DNA of 64,000 bases from Motiliproteus sp048265065 (GCA_048265065.1 JBLXCH010000003.1:1-64000); one strand, 5' to 3'. Positions 33,512-43,887 are shown, numbered from the stretch's first letter. Notes: a model not told the origin generated them from the sequence alone. Made by a program: numbers and translations.

Positions 33512-35884
33512 CTAGCCGCCCACTTTTGATAATTCTTGCAAACGTTTAACCACGTGAGCATTTAAAGATCGCTGGGTGAACTTTCCGTCAGCTTTTCGTT
33601 TACCCGCTTTCTTACCGGTTAGTATCGCCAAGGTGTCGTCCACACTGGCAACGGTATAAATAGAGAACATATTGCATTCAACCGCTTCGACAACTTCCTT
33701 TTTAAGCATCAAGTTACGTGAATTAGCTTCTGGGATGATCACGCCTTGGTCGCCAGTCAGCCCTTTAGCTTCACAAATGTCGAAAAAACCTTCGATTTTC
33801 TCATTTACGCCACCAATCGCTTGCACTTCACCGTATTGATTTATCGAGCCGGTCAGCGCAAAGCTTTGCTTAATTGGCGTGTGCGTTAATGCCGAAATCA
33901 GCGCACAAATTTCTGCTAATGAGGCGCTATCACCATCGACGTAACCGTAAGATTGCTCCATTGCGATACTAGCGGAAATGGCTAAACGAAAGTCTTGTGC
34001 ATATTGATGGCCCAAATAACCGCTAAGGATTAACACCCCTTTTGAGTGAATAGGTTGACCAAGTGTGACTTCACGCTCGATGTCCACAATCCCCCGAGTG
34101 CCGGGGTGAACTGTGGCGGTAATTCTTGCAGGGGAGCCAAAACTGACATCACCTAATTGCATCACCGTTAGACCGTTACATTGACCGACCTTTTCACCTT
34201 CAGTGTTAATCAGCACAATGCCATCGATAATATCGTCCTGCATGCGATTACTAACACGGTTTGTTCGCTGCTGTTTAGCCTCTAATGCCTGCTCCACGTG
34301 GAAGTCTTGAATAACACTTTCACCGGTTAAATGGCGCTTAAAATCTGCTTCACAGATTAAGTCGACTACTTCGCCAATTTGTGCGGATAAAAAGTCTTGA
34401 TTCTCGGCCATTCGCGAACCATGCTCAATTAATCGAGCGACTGCTTGGCGTGTTAAATGGGCGCAATTTTCTTTCACCGCAAGTGTTTTCATCAACCGCG
34501 CATAACCACGAATCGACGCATCGGTACGCGGTACATCTTCGTCGAAATCAACCACAACACGAAACAAACGGGTAAAGTCTGCATCCATTTGCTGCAATAA
34601 GTAATAAATGTCACGACCGCCGATAATGACCACTTTTAAATTTAGCGGAATCGGTTCTGGGTTCAAGGTGATGGTGCTGACTCCTGCCATTTCAGCAAAC
34701 GGATTTTCAATACGTAGTTCTTCTAATTTGAGCGAGCGCTTTAGTGCCGACCACACCATCGGCTGCTCAAAGAGTTTTTCTGCTTCGATCACCAAATAGC
34801 CACCATTCGCTTGATGCAAAGCACCGCCGCGAATCAGTTGATAGTTAGTCATCATGGCGCCCATTTCGTTAGTGTATTCCACGCGACCAAACAGGTTTTC
34901 ATAGCTAGGGTGCGACTCAAAAACAACCGGAGAGCCTTTGGTTTTCTGGTGGCTCACCACCAAGTTCACCCCAAAGTGACGCTCCAATACGTTGGCCCGG
35001 CCAACATCGGCTTTCAGCTCATTCAATTTATCTTCGGAGGCAAGTTCTACTGCTGTTTTTACTAGCTGGTTTTCAAGCTCAGCAAGGTAGCTGACAAATT
35101 TTGAATGGCTCGCGTACTTATCTTTAACCGGCTGCAATAAAGGCTGGATCGCTTGTCTGGCGGTATCGTTTTCAAGCCGTTTGAGCTTCTCATTCATTTC
35201 CCGGCGCCACTGCGGCAAGCTAGTTAATGATTCATTGAGAAACTCTTCAAGATCGCTAATATTTTGATTAATTTGGTTCCGCGTTTCTTCATCAAGCTGG
35301 GAAAAAGCACCTTCATCAAGAATCTGCCCATCAGCAACCGGCGTAAAGCCAACGCTGCCAGCATCACGATAAAGCGCAATGCTGCGCTGCCTTGCTTCGC
35401 TTTCGACCTCTTCTAACGCTTTGTCATATTGCCGATTAAACTCACGATCAATTTTGCTGCGTAGACGCTGGTAAGAGGGGTTTTCGAAAGCGGATGGCAA
35501 CTCAGAAACCACGGCTTCAAACATGTACTTAAGATCACTTTTAAGAGCTTCTCCTTTGCCCGCATTAAACTCAAGGGCAATGGGGTAGCGGTTGTCTGTG
35601 AGGTTATTGAGGTAGCACCAATCGGAGGGTTTGCGGCTCTGCTTTGCTTGCGCGGTGAGCGTGTCCATGACAAAAGAAAATCGCCCGCTTTGCGGATGCC
35701 CCATTACAAACATGTTGTAGTCAGGGCGGCGCATTCCTATGCCAAACTTTATGGCTTCTTTAGCGCGCTCTTGGCCATAAATACCAGAATAGCTTTCTAG
35801 GGTTTCAGTCGTTTTAAAAGGAAGTAAGTCCGGATTACATTCGTGAAATAGCTGCTCGGCGGTCAATCGAATCGGACTATCCAT
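33512..35884 (-). CDS. Lon-like ATP-dependent protease (YcbZ/AsrA-type)
   Basis: 790 residues. An N-terminal AAA-type region, partly helical, is followed by a Lon protease domain at the C-terminus with catalytic Ser in DGDSASLAE and Lys in GGVNEKIEGFF. The Walker A position reads GHPQSGRFS, with Arg in place of Lys, a degenerate form that occurs in this Lon-related family. ATP hydrolysis may therefore be reduced. The ATG has GGGGA before it. It probably contributes to cytoplasmic protein quality control. It is not part of the aroE operon. Confidence 0.85.
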   Translation of the reverse strand: MDSPIRLTAEQLFHECNPDLLPFKTTETLESYSGIYGQERAKEAIKFGIGMRRPDYNMFVMGHPQSGRFSFVMDTLTAQAKQSRKPSDWCYLNNLTDNRYPIALEFNAGKGEALKSDLKYMFEAVVSELPSAFENPSYQRLRSKIDREFNRQYDKALEEVESEARQRSIALYRDAGSVGFTPVADGQILDEGAFSQLDEETRNQINQNISDLEEFLNESLTSLPQWRREMNEKLKRLENDTARQAIQPLLQPVKDKYASHSKFVSYLAELENQLVKTAVELASEDKLNELKADVGRANVLERHFGVNLVVSHQKTKGSPVVFESHPSYENLFGRVEYTNEMGAMMTNYQLIRGGALHQANGGYLVIEAEKLFEQPMVWSALKRSLKLEELRIENPFAEMAGVSTITLNPEPIPLNLKVVIIGGRDIYYLLQQMDADFTRLFRVVVDFDEDVPRTDASIRGYARLMKTLAVKENCAHLTRQAVARLIEHGSRMAENQDFLSAQIGEVVDLICEADFKRHLTGESVIQDFHVEQALEAKQQRTNRVSNRMQDDIIDGIVLINTEGEKVGQCNGLTVMQLGDVSFGSPARITATVHPGTRGIVDIEREVTLGQPIHSKGVLILSGYLGHQYAQDFRLAISASIAMEQSYGYVDGDSASLAEICALISALTHTPIKQSFALTGSINQYGEVQAIGGVNEKIEGFFDICEAKGLTGDQGVIIPEANSRNLMLKKEVVEAVECNMFSIYTVASVDDTLAILTGKKAGKRKADGKFTQRSLNAHVVKRLQELSKVGG

Positions 35885-35950
35885 CGCATCCCCTTAGTTG
35901 TTAATCGCATCAGAAAATAGGGCGATTAATAACACGTTATTTGATCAATT

Positions 35951-36787
35951 TTAGTCGGTTTTTGCAGAATTAAGCTGTTCTCTCATTAAAGCTATCACAG
36001 GTTGTGTTGCTGGGCGAACCCCCCGCCATAAGAAAAACGATTCTGCAGCTTGCTCCACTAACATACCAAGGCCATCAATCACTTTTGCTGCGCCTTCCGC
36101 TTTAGCCCAGACCATAAAAGGCGTTGGTTCTGAGCCATACATCATGTCGTAGCAACTCGCATTTTCCGCCAAAATCCCAGCAGGCAAGGGAGGCAGCTCA
36201 CCTTGTAGACTTGCTGAAGTACCATTAATTACCACATCATATACGCCTTCTACTTCTACAAAACTAGAAGCGCTAATCGGCCCCAACGCAGCAAAATCGC
36301 GAGCTAATTCCTCAGCCTTACTAACCGTGCGATTTGCAATGACTACGGCTGCTGGGTGTTGCTCAAGAATCGGCTGAATCACGCCACGAACAGCCCCGCC
36401 GGCGCCCAGTATAAGAATACGCTTCGCCTCAAGTTTTACCTGCTGGTTCTTTATCAGGTCGGTGACTAAACCAACACCGTCTGTGGTATCGCCAAGCACT
36501 TGTCCATCGGCTTGCTTAATTAGAGTATTCACAGCGCCAGCACGTTTCGCGCGATCGGTTAATTGATCTGCGAACTGCCACGCGGCTTGCTTGTGAGGCA
36601 CAGTGACATTAAGACCTCGCCCTCCAGATTGCAGAAATAAACTGACATCATTAGCGAAGTCACCAGCTTCAATACGCTGAGCCTCATAATGCAGGGACTC
36701 GCCAGTAACGGCAGCAAACTGACTATGAATTTGCGGCGACTTACTGTGCTTGATTGGATCGCCAACCACTAAATACGCATCTGCCAT
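35951..36787 (-). CDS. aroE: Shikimate dehydrogenase
   Basis: About 278 residues. The substrate region YLVVGDPIKHSKSPQIH and VTVPHKQAA and the nucleotide-binding loop LILGAGGAVRGVI are diagnostic. It reduces 3-dehydroshikimate to shikimate with NADPH in aromatic amino acid synthesis. The start at 36787 matches the family N-terminus; the frame to 36811 adds eight foreign residues. It is downstream of hemF, as in Pseudomonas. Confidence 0.95.
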   Translation of the reverse strand: MADAYLVVGDPIKHSKSPQIHSQFAAVTGESLHYEAQRIEAGDFANDVSLFLQSGGRGLNVTVPHKQAAWQFADQLTDRAKRAGAVNTLIKQADGQVLGDTTDGVGLVTDLIKNQQVKLEAKRILILGAGGAVRGVIQPILEQHPAAVVIANRTVSKAEELARDFAALGPISASSFVEVEGVYDVVINGTSASLQGELPPLPAGILAENASCYDMMYGSEPTPFMVWAKAEGAAKVIDGLGMLVEQAAESFFLWRGVRPATQPVIALMREQLNSAKTD

Positions 36788-36885
36788 TTTTATCGACTCA
36801 CCATTACACATCCATTAAACATCCACGTCTTGAACGACCTGCTTAATCAGACGATCTGATTATCTCAGGTCTACTGATTGGCGGG

Positions 36886-37800
36886 TTATTTATTCACCCA
36901 GTCTTGAGGCTTGAGGAAATGTTCGTATAAACGCGCCTCTTCTGAGCCTGGTTCAGGGCTCCAGTTATAGGCCCAGTCGGCTTGTGGCGGCATCGACATC
37001 AAGATTGACTCAGTTCGCCCACCTGATTGCAGCCCAAATAAGGTGCCACGGTCGTAAACAAGGTTGAATTCTACATAACGACCACGGCGATAGCGTTGGA
37101 ACGCTTTCTGATCTTCCGAAAACTCCATATCTTTGCGCTTTTTCACTATCGGCAAATAGGCATCCAAGTAAGCGCGGCCCACGGCCTTAACCAAATCAAA
37201 GCTTTTCTCAAAACCTTGCTTATTCACGTCATCAAAGAATAAACCACCGATTCCGCGCGGTTCATCACGGTGTTTTAAGTAAAAATATTCATCACACCAT
37301 TTTTTATAATCAGCATAAGTAGAATCGCCAAAAGGGTCGCAAGCTGACTTAGCTACCTGATGCCAATGCACACAGTCCTCATCAAAACCATAATAGGGGG
37401 TTAGATCAAAGCCACCGCCAAACCACCAGATAGGTTCTTCACCCGGTTTTTCTGCAATGAAAAAACGAACGTTAGCGTGAGAAGTGGGAATAAACGGATT
37501 ATCAGGGTGCATAACCAATGAAACACCCGCCGCTTGATAAGAACGACCGGCTAACTCTGGGCGATGAGCCGTTGCCGAGCCAGGCATGTTGTTACCTATG
37601 ACATGAGAAAAGTTAACACCGCCTTTTTCGAAAACGGCGCCATCTGTCATCACTCGAGAGCGACCACCGCCACCACTTTCCTTGACCCAGCTGTCCTCAA
37701 CAAACCCCGCTGAAGGCTCAACAGACTCAAGACCTAGGCAAATCTCATCTTGTAGTGATTCCATAAAAGGCTTAACCAACGCCATATCCGCCGTTGCCAT
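36886..37800 (-). CDS. hemF: Oxygen-dependent coproporphyrinogen III oxidase
   Basis: 304 residues, full length for HemF. Conserved blocks GGGGRSRVMTDGAVFEKGGVN, PIWWFGGGFDLTPYYG and GRYVEFNLVYDRGTLFGLQSG are present. It converts coproporphyrinogen III to protoporphyrinogen IX aerobically. AGGAGA precedes the ATG. It sits between tsaC and aroE in the conserved order. Confidence 0.97.
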   Translation of the reverse strand: MATADMALVKPFMESLQDEICLGLESVEPSAGFVEDSWVKESGGGGRSRVMTDGAVFEKGGVNFSHVIGNNMPGSATAHRPELAGRSYQAAGVSLVMHPDNPFIPTSHANVRFFIAEKPGEEPIWWFGGGFDLTPYYGFDEDCVHWHQVAKSACDPFGDSTYADYKKWCDEYFYLKHRDEPRGIGGLFFDDVNKQGFEKSFDLVKAVGRAYLDAYLPIVKKRKDMEFSEDQKAFQRYRRGRYVEFNLVYDRGTLFGLQSGGRTESILMSMPPQADWAYNWSPEPGSEEARLYEHFLKPQDWVNK

Positions 37801-37827
37801 GGGTATTCTCCTAAAAGAAATTAAATA

Positions 37828-38391
37828 TTATTGCCCAGACCGCAGAATACGGTCGCCGCGTAACGAGCGAATTTCTGAAGGCTTTTCATAGCCGCCTAAC
37901 GCCCCTGGCAAAATAAAATCAACGCTCTGTTGGAATGTTTTACGCACTTCAGTCGCGCTCATCGCTGGAGGTTCCGTAGAGCGATTTGCAGAAGTAGAAA
38001 CTAATAGGCCACCCCAATAATCACACAGCTTTTTTACTTGTTGGTGAGCACTCACTCTTATCGCCACTTCAGAATGATTTCCTTTTATATATGAAGGAAT
38101 TAGATTATCTTCATCAGGAATTAGCCAAGTCACTGGATGCGCATATTTTTTATCGATTAGTAAGCGCTCACTATCTGATAGATTTTTAAGTAATGGGCCA
38201 AGCTGAGAGACACTAGATGCAACCAAAATGAGGCCTTTCGAGACTGGTCGCTGCTTAATCTGAAGTAACCGTAGCACTGCGTCTTTAGAGAAAGGGTCGC
38301 AGCCGAAACCCCAAACCGCTTCTGTCGGGTAGGCAATAATTCCTCCTTCAGCAACAGTGTAGGCCGCGCGACGTAGGTGCCAATAATTCAT
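37828..38391 (-). CDS. tsaC: Threonylcarbamoyl-AMP synthase
   Basis: 187 residues of the YrdC/Sua5 family. The signature is AYPTEAVWGFGCDPF with KQRPVSKGLIL and SANRSTEPP. It makes threonylcarbamoyl-AMP for t6A modification at position 37 of tRNAs reading ANN codons. It lies between dprA and hemF with 27-32-base spacers, indicating one operon. Confidence 0.95.
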   Translation of the reverse strand: MNYWHLRRAAYTVAEGGIIAYPTEAVWGFGCDPFSKDAVLRLLQIKQRPVSKGLILVASSVSQLGPLLKNLSDSERLLIDKKYAHPVTWLIPDEDNLIPSYIKGNHSEVAIRVSAHQQVKKLCDYWGGLLVSTSANRSTEPPAMSATEVRKTFQQSVDFILPGALGGYEKPSEIRSLRGDRILRSGQ

Positions 38392-38423
38392 GGATAGTAG
38401 TTCTCAACAATCTAAACGCGCTA

Positions 38424-39578
38424 TTATCGACGAATTCGTTGATAGGCTCCAGTATCACAAGCAATGATGCCTTGCAGTTCTAATTCCAAAAGCCGCTGAC
38501 CTAGGTCTGCCGATTCTAATCCTGTTTTTTCCATTAACTGATCAAAAGACCATGACTCAAACCCTATTTGATCGAGCAAAGCGCGCTCCTCATTATTCAG
38601 GTTTTCATCGTGTGAATGGTTTTGAGCTTTATCTTTCTGTGGACTAGCAGCCACCGAGTCATCTAAAGAGCAACGTGGTAGCATAATTTGCTCTGCAATC
38701 GCCTGATAGATTTGACCCACTTCGTCGACCAACATCGCGCCTTCTCGAATTAACTGATGGCACCCTCGGCTTGTAGGATTATGTATAGAGCCAGGTAAGG
38801 CAAAAACCTCTCTACCTTGCTCCATTGCTAACCTGGCCGTTATCAATGAGCCGCTCTTAATAGAAGCCTCAATCACCAAACAACCGAGGCTTAAACCGCT
38901 AATTATCCGGTTTCTTCGAGGAAAGTTATAACTGACAGGTGCCGTTCCCAGCAGGTACTCCGAAAGCAAAACCCCTCCATTTTCAACAATTTGAGTTGCT
39001 AACCCTTGGTTAGATCGAGGATATATTTGATCAACGCCAGTACCTAAAACAGCCACCGTTAGACCCTGAGAATCCAGCGCTCCTTGGTGAGCTTTTGCGT
39101 CTATACCTAATGCAAGACCGCTAGTTGGAATTAAACCTTGTGTAGAAAGCGTCTCACTAAACCGGTAGGCATTATCAAGCCCTTGCGCTGTTGCTTTACG
39201 ACTACCAATGACTGCAATTTGCGGATAGTGAAGAATTTCTGCGTCTCCCACCACAAATAAAATAACGGGCGGGTCAGGAATATGCCTGAGTGGTGGCGGG
39301 TATGAAGGCGACTCAATGGTCAACAACTGATGATTAGCGCTCAAGTCGAGCCACTCGACGGTGTTAGTTACTAATGAAGATTGCTGAGGGTTGGATTGAA
39401 AGTAAGCCAACGCTTCAATCTGTTGACGAGATAATCCTGCGCCTAAAAGCGCCGCAGAAGAGGCGCTCAACAAGTCAGAGCTATTGCGAAATTGAAAATA
39501 CAGCGATGCCAGCTTGCGTGAACCTAACCCTTTAAGGCCACTCAACCAAAGCCAGCAAGACTGCGCGGAGTCGAGCAT
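38424..39578 (-). CDS. dprA: DNA processing protein DprA/Smf
   Basis: 384 residues. The Rossmann-like core contains IAVIGSRKATAQG, TSGLALGIDAKAHQGAL and FPRRNRIISGLS. A C-terminal winged-helix (about 320-380) follows. It binds single-stranded DNA entering by transformation and loads RecA. It is conserved even in species not known to be competent. 106 bases separate it from the LysM gene upstream. Confidence 0.94.
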   Translation of the reverse strand: MLDSAQSCWLWLSGLKGLGSRKLASLYFQFRNSSDLLSASSAALLGAGLSRQQIEALAYFQSNPQQSSLVTNTVEWLDLSANHQLLTIESPSYPPPLRHIPDPPVILFVVGDAEILHYPQIAVIGSRKATAQGLDNAYRFSETLSTQGLIPTSGLALGIDAKAHQGALDSQGLTVAVLGTGVDQIYPRSNQGLATQIVENGGVLLSEYLLGTAPVSYNFPRRNRIISGLSLGCLVIEASIKSGSLITARLAMEQGREVFALPGSIHNPTSRGCHQLIREGAMLVDEVGQIYQAIAEQIMLPRCSLDDSVAASPQKDKAQNHSHDENLNNEERALLDQIGFESWSFDQLMEKTGLESADLGQRLLELELQGIIACDTGAYQRIRR

Positions 39579-39684
39579 AGACCGTTATCCTTAACCTTAC
39601 TCTTAATTAATAACCGCTAATTAATTACCGACCAATCCTAGTCAGTAGATTTTATCTGGAACTTAACAGCTGTTCAGCCATCGT

Positions 39685-40722
39685 TTACTCGGGAGAACGA
39701 ACCTCATCAAGCACTGACAGCGCCGCTTCAGCTTCCATCACCAACGCATAGCTGACCTTTTCAAAAACCTTAAACACCATCAACACACCACGTCGCTCAC
39801 TAGGTAATGTAACAGGGTCGCCTGTGACTGGGTCTTGAACCGTTTCACCACGCTTATACACATGCAAAACATGGCCGGGTTCCATCGCCTCACGCTCACC
39901 CAAGTTCAGTGCAACTACGTCAAATTGGCCGATTTTAGAGACACCACGTAGTACGGATAGGATTTGCCCCTCAACGACATGATCAGGTGATGAAGGATAA
40001 AAAACCGACTGAATCACTTCTTCTTTAGTGGGCAACACACGGTCTTTAATTCGCACTTCTTCGTTCGTGCGTTTCAAGTCAATCGTCAGTACGTCGTCTT
40101 CATTAGTCGCTATTAAATAACCGCCACCAATCGCACGAGACTCATAACCCAAGATCTCTTCGGTAACAGGGTCTTTATAAATACGCTGTGGACGGTAAAC
40201 GCCATAATAGTTTTGATCGACAGCAGGTAACTTGCCACGAGCATAAACTCGATCACCGGCACCGGCGATAATACTTTCGTTTTCGCTACCCAACACATAA
40301 GGAGCGGTTTCTAACTCGTTCAGTTGAAGAACCAAATTGTCGGATAAGAAACTTTTTAAATCCTGTAACGGGATTGCTTTAACTGCTTGCTCAATAGGCG
40401 TACGACGCACGCCTGGGCTTAATTTTTTCGGGCCACGATCAACACGCAACTGCGGTTTGCCGTTCACATAAATCAGATAGACAACGTCGCCTGGAAAAAT
40501 TAAGTGGGGATTATCAATTTGCGGATTAACCGACCAGACTTTAGGCCATAACCACGGGCTTTTGAGAAAGGTCGCCGAGATATCCCAAAGCGTATCGCCC
40601 TTAACTACGGTGTACTGATCTGGATGGCCATCAACGAATTGAACTTCATCAGCAGCAGCTTTACTAACAAAGATTGATACCGTTAAGGCAACAAGGGCAA
40701 CTCCGGTGAAGAGTTTTCTCAT
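39685..40722 (-). CDS. Secreted LysM-domain protein
   Basis: About 345 residues. A signal peptide (about 1-22, ending SKAAA) is followed by a LysM domain (about 30-80: YTVVKGDTLWDISATFL, then NPHLIFPGDVVYLIY) that binds peptidoglycan. The rest is unassigned and mostly beta. The start at 40722 begins the signal peptide and has GGGA 8 bases before it; the longer frame adds 51 unrelated residues. It is the conserved neighbour of def and dprA (PA0020-like) and probably acts in the cell wall. Confidence 0.85.
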   Translation of the reverse strand: MRKLFTGVALVALTVSIFVSKAAADEVQFVDGHPDQYTVVKGDTLWDISATFLKSPWLWPKVWSVNPQIDNPHLIFPGDVVYLIYVNGKPQLRVDRGPKKLSPGVRRTPIEQAVKAIPLQDLKSFLSDNLVLQLNELETAPYVLGSENESIIAGAGDRVYARGKLPAVDQNYYGVYRPQRIYKDPVTEEILGYESRAIGGGYLIATNEDDVLTIDLKRTNEEVRIKDRVLPTKEEVIQSVFYPSSPDHVVEGQILSVLRGVSKIGQFDVVALNLGEREAMEPGHVLHVYKRGETVQDPVTGDPVTLPSERRGVLMVFKVFEKVSYALVMEAEAALSVLDEVRSPE

Positions 40723-40890
40723 TCCTGAATCCCTTTCTAAACTGGTAGTTAAGGCCGTTTTTACTAATAGTAGGCCATTGAGTCCTTTATTCTTGCTATG
40801 GAATCGCACGTTGTAAACAGTATAATGGACCTCTTGGCAATAATATTGGTCTAAATTGCCACAAATCAAAACCAAAGTGTCGATTTAGTT

Positions 40891-41403
40891 ATGTCTCTAC
40901 TTAGAATCCTAGAATATCCAGATCCTAGACTTCGCACTAAAGCGAAAAATGTCGAGGTTGTTGACGATAAAATTCGTCAGCTTGTCGATGACATGCTGGA
41001 TACCATGTATGACGCGCCAGGTATCGGCCTTGCCGCGACCCAGGTTAACGTCCACAAACGTGTTGTCGTTATAGATATTTCGGAAGATCAGGATCAACCT
41101 TTAGTCTTGATCAACCCAGAGTATGAAGTACTCACGGACGAAAGCCGCAAGAACGATGAAGGTTGCTTGTCAGTCCCTGGCTATTACGATGGCGTTGATC
41201 GTGCCGCGCGAATCAGGCTCAAAGCCTTAGACCGCGATGGCAAGCCGTATGAACTCGAAGCGGAAGAACTTCTGGCTGTCTGTATCCAGCACGAGCTGGA
41301 TCACCTTAACGGTAAGCTTTTTGTTGATTATCTATCAACACTAAAACGCAACCGCATCAAATCAAAGCTTGAAAAGAAACATCGTCAGGAAGCTACGGTT
41401 TAA
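40891..41403 (+). CDS. def: Peptide deformylase
   Basis: 170 residues. The three deformylase motifs are GIGLAATQV, EGCLSVPG (metal-binding Cys) and HELDHLNG (metal-binding His). It removes the formyl group from nascent peptides. It is divergent from the LysM gene and heads def-fmt-rsmB. Confidence 0.98.
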   Translation: MSLLRILEYPDPRLRTKAKNVEVVDDKIRQLVDDMLDTMYDAPGIGLAATQVNVHKRVVVIDISEDQDQPLVLINPEYEVLTDESRKNDEGCLSVPGYYDGVDRAARIRLKALDRDGKPYELEAEELLAVCIQHELDHLNGKLFVDYLSTLKRNRIKSKLEKKHRQEATV

Positions 41404-41444
41404 CCACCGGCTTCCTGTTTTTTCGCTGATCGGAAAATCCGCCC

Positions 41445-42410
41445 ATGAGTTCTCAACCGTTGCGAATTATATTTGCCGGTACACCCGAGTTTGCTGCAAC
41501 CAGTCTCGCCAGTCTAATCAACACAGAACACAACATCATTGCGGTCTATACACAGCCTGACCGCCCTGCAGGGCGAGGCCGTAAGCTAACACCAAGCCCG
41601 GTAAAAGTTCTCGCTGAAAAGCACAACATAGCCGTTTATCAACCCCTTAATTTCAAAAGCAGCGAAGATCAGCAGACACTCGCCGACTTAAACGCCGATC
41701 TAATGGTTGTGGCAGCTTACGGTCTGTTACTGCCTTTAACGGTGCTTGAAACACCAAGACTTGGCTGCATTAACATTCATGCTTCTATCCTGCCACGCTG
41801 GCGCGGCGCAGCACCTATTCACCGTGCATTAATTGCGGGTGATGCTGAAACTGGCATCACTATCATGCAAATGAACGAAGGTTTAGACACGGGTGATATG
41901 CTGTTAAAACGCACCTGTGAGATCGAACCTGAGGACACTTCCGGCTCATTACATGACCGCTTAGCAGAGCTTGGCGCTGAAGCCTTATTAGAATGCCTTC
42001 CGGGAGTGCAAGCACAAACACTGGCACCCGAACCACAAGACGACAGCCTTGCTTGCTATGCAACAAAGCTGACCAAAGCAGAAGGGCTAATCGATTGGAC
42101 GCAACCAGCGACAACCATTGAACGTCAGGTTAAAGGGCTAAATCCATGGCCCGTGGCTTACACTGAATTGAACGGTGAACGGGTAAGAGTTTGGCAAGCC
42201 AATGCTGTCGAAAAGTCCCACGAGATGGCAGCCGGCACCATTGTCTCAGCGGACAAAACAGGTCTGCTTGTCAGTACAGGGCTGCATCTTATCGAAATAA
42301 CCCATGCGCAATTAGCCGGCGGTAAACAACTTCCCGTAGCGGCGTTGCTCAACGCGCGACAAGACCTATTCAGGCCGGGCAACCGCTTTACATTGAGCAA
42401 CCCCTCTTGA
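41445..42410 (+). CDS. fmt: Methionyl-tRNA formyltransferase
   Basis: 321 residues. The formyl-folate-binding and catalytic segment GCINIHASILPRWRGAAPI and the GITIMQMNEGLDTGDML stretch are diagnostic. It formylates initiator Met-tRNA, the reaction that deformylase reverses on peptides. It overlaps rsmB by 4 bases. Confidence 0.98.
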   Translation: MSSQPLRIIFAGTPEFAATSLASLINTEHNIIAVYTQPDRPAGRGRKLTPSPVKVLAEKHNIAVYQPLNFKSSEDQQTLADLNADLMVVAAYGLLLPLTVLETPRLGCINIHASILPRWRGAAPIHRALIAGDAETGITIMQMNEGLDTGDMLLKRTCEIEPEDTSGSLHDRLAELGAEALLECLPGVQAQTLAPEPQDDSLACYATKLTKAEGLIDWTQPATTIERQVKGLNPWPVAYTELNGERVRVWQANAVEKSHEMAAGTIVSADKTGLLVSTGLHLIEITHAQLAGGKQLPVAALLNARQDLFRPGNRFTLSNPS

Positions 42411-43714
42411 GCAGTCCTCGCTTACTAGCAACACAAGTTATGGCGGACATTATCCGCCGTAACGGTTCCTTATCCGCTCGACTTCCTGCTGCCATTAGTA
42501 AAGTAGAGAGTAAAGACAAAGCCTTGTTACAGCAGCTTTGTTATGGCTGCTGCCGATTTCTACCAAGCTTGCAACTTATCGCCAATGAGTTGCTCGATAA
42601 GCCGATGAAGCAGCAAGACGAAGATATTTACGCGCTGATTTTGCTGGGCCTTTATCAATTGGCTCATACCAATGTCCCTGATCATGCAGCGATTGGCGAA
42701 ACCGTCGAGATCACCGAGGCGCTCAATAAACCTTGGGCAAAAGCATTAGTCAACGGTGTATTACGAACGTATCAACGACAAACAGAACAGCTAGCGAATC
42801 TCGCCAACCGGCCAGAATACCGCTATCAGCATCCTCAGTGGATTATCGACCGCTATAAAGCGAGCTGGCCTGAGGACTGGGAACACATTCTCGAACAAAA
42901 CAATTTACAAGCACCGATGACTCTGCGAGTTAACCAATCACGCATCAGTCGCGATGACTATCTCCAATTATTAACCGAAGCGGACATACCCGCCTCAGCA
43001 GGCTCATTTTCAGCAGCAGCCATTGTCTTAGTGTCCCCGACTGATGTTTTCCAATTGCCTGGATTTACCGAAGGTTTGGTAAGCGTTCAGGATGAAGCTG
43101 CACAGTTAGCCGCACCGCTGATGAACCTTAAACCCACGTATCGTGTACTTGATGCCTGTGCCGCTCCCGGCGGTAAAACCTGTCATTTGCTAGAATTAGA
43201 AGACAATTTAGACCGCGTCTTCGCCCTTGACCAAAGCGAGCATCGACTCAAGCGAGTAAACGAAAATTTAGCGCGTCTAAAGCTCTCAGCGATCACCCAA
43301 CAAGGTGACGCCAGTGCAACGGATTGGTGGGACGGTGAGTTGTTTGATCGCATCCTCGTAGACGCGCCATGTTCAGCGACAGGCGTCATTCGGCGTAACC
43401 CGGATATTAAGTACCTACGCCAAAACAAAGATATCAAAGCCCTGAGCAAACTACAGGAAAGGATTGTTAAAAATCTATGGGCATTACTGAAGCCCGGCGG
43501 CCGAATGGTCTATGCTACTTGCTCAGTGCTACCGGCAGAGAACGAGTCAGTAATCAAACGTGTACTTAAAACGCTGAATGATGCACAAGAAATCAAGATC
43601 GCAGCCGACTGGGGAATAGAACGCCCTCATGGTCGACAACTATTCCCTCAACAGCAGGGTCATGACGGTTTTTATTACGCAGTCCTTGAAAAGGGACCAA
43701 CATCGGCGCTATAA
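42407..43714 (+). CDS. rsmB: 16S rRNA m5C967 methyltransferase
   Basis: 435 residues. An N-terminal NusB-like domain (1-140) precedes a SAM methyltransferase domain with CAAPGGKTCHLLEL, DAPCSATGVIRRNPDIK and catalytic Cys in VYATCSVLPAEN. It methylates C967 of 16S rRNA. It starts at TTG, overlapping the fmt stop (TTGA), which couples translation. Confidence 0.96.
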   Translation: MSSPRLLATQVMADIIRRNGSLSARLPAAISKVESKDKALLQQLCYGCCRFLPSLQLIANELLDKPMKQQDEDIYALILLGLYQLAHTNVPDHAAIGETVEITEALNKPWAKALVNGVLRTYQRQTEQLANLANRPEYRYQHPQWIIDRYKASWPEDWEHILEQNNLQAPMTLRVNQSRISRDDYLQLLTEADIPASAGSFSAAAIVLVSPTDVFQLPGFTEGLVSVQDEAAQLAAPLMNLKPTYRVLDACAAPGGKTCHLLELEDNLDRVFALDQSEHRLKRVNENLARLKLSAITQQGDASATDWWDGELFDRILVDAPCSATGVIRRNPDIKYLRQNKDIKALSKLQERIVKNLWALLKPGGRMVYATCSVLPAENESVIKRVLKTLNDAQEIKIAADWGIERPHGRQLFPQQQGHDGFYYAVLEKGPTSAL

Positions 43715-43752
43715 CCTCTTATCGACAAAGGCTTATATCATCTGTGTCATAT

Positions 43753-43784
43753 GAACCTAAGCTACATAAACCTAAGCTACATGA
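43753..43784. repeat. Minor tandem repeat
   Basis: The unit AACCTAAGCTACAT occurs twice in succession within the spacer between rsmB and trkA. It is short and without an obvious role. Confidence 0.5.
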
Positions 43785-43887
43785 ACACAAGACCATGACA
43801 CTAAAGCCTTACCGTCCAAACAGGTTAAGCGATTGCTTAGTGCAGCCCAGTCTAGCTAGCGTGATTCAAGGATCCTAACATTCGACT

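Noticed and set aside
34286..34301. parS-like CCACGTGG within the Lon-like gene
   Set aside because: It has three mismatches to the parS consensus and lies in coding sequence, so chance is the simpler explanation.
43753..43784. CRISPR-like repeat
   Set aside because: Only two adjacent copies of a 14-16-base unit with no spacers; no CRISPR array is visible anywhere in the window.
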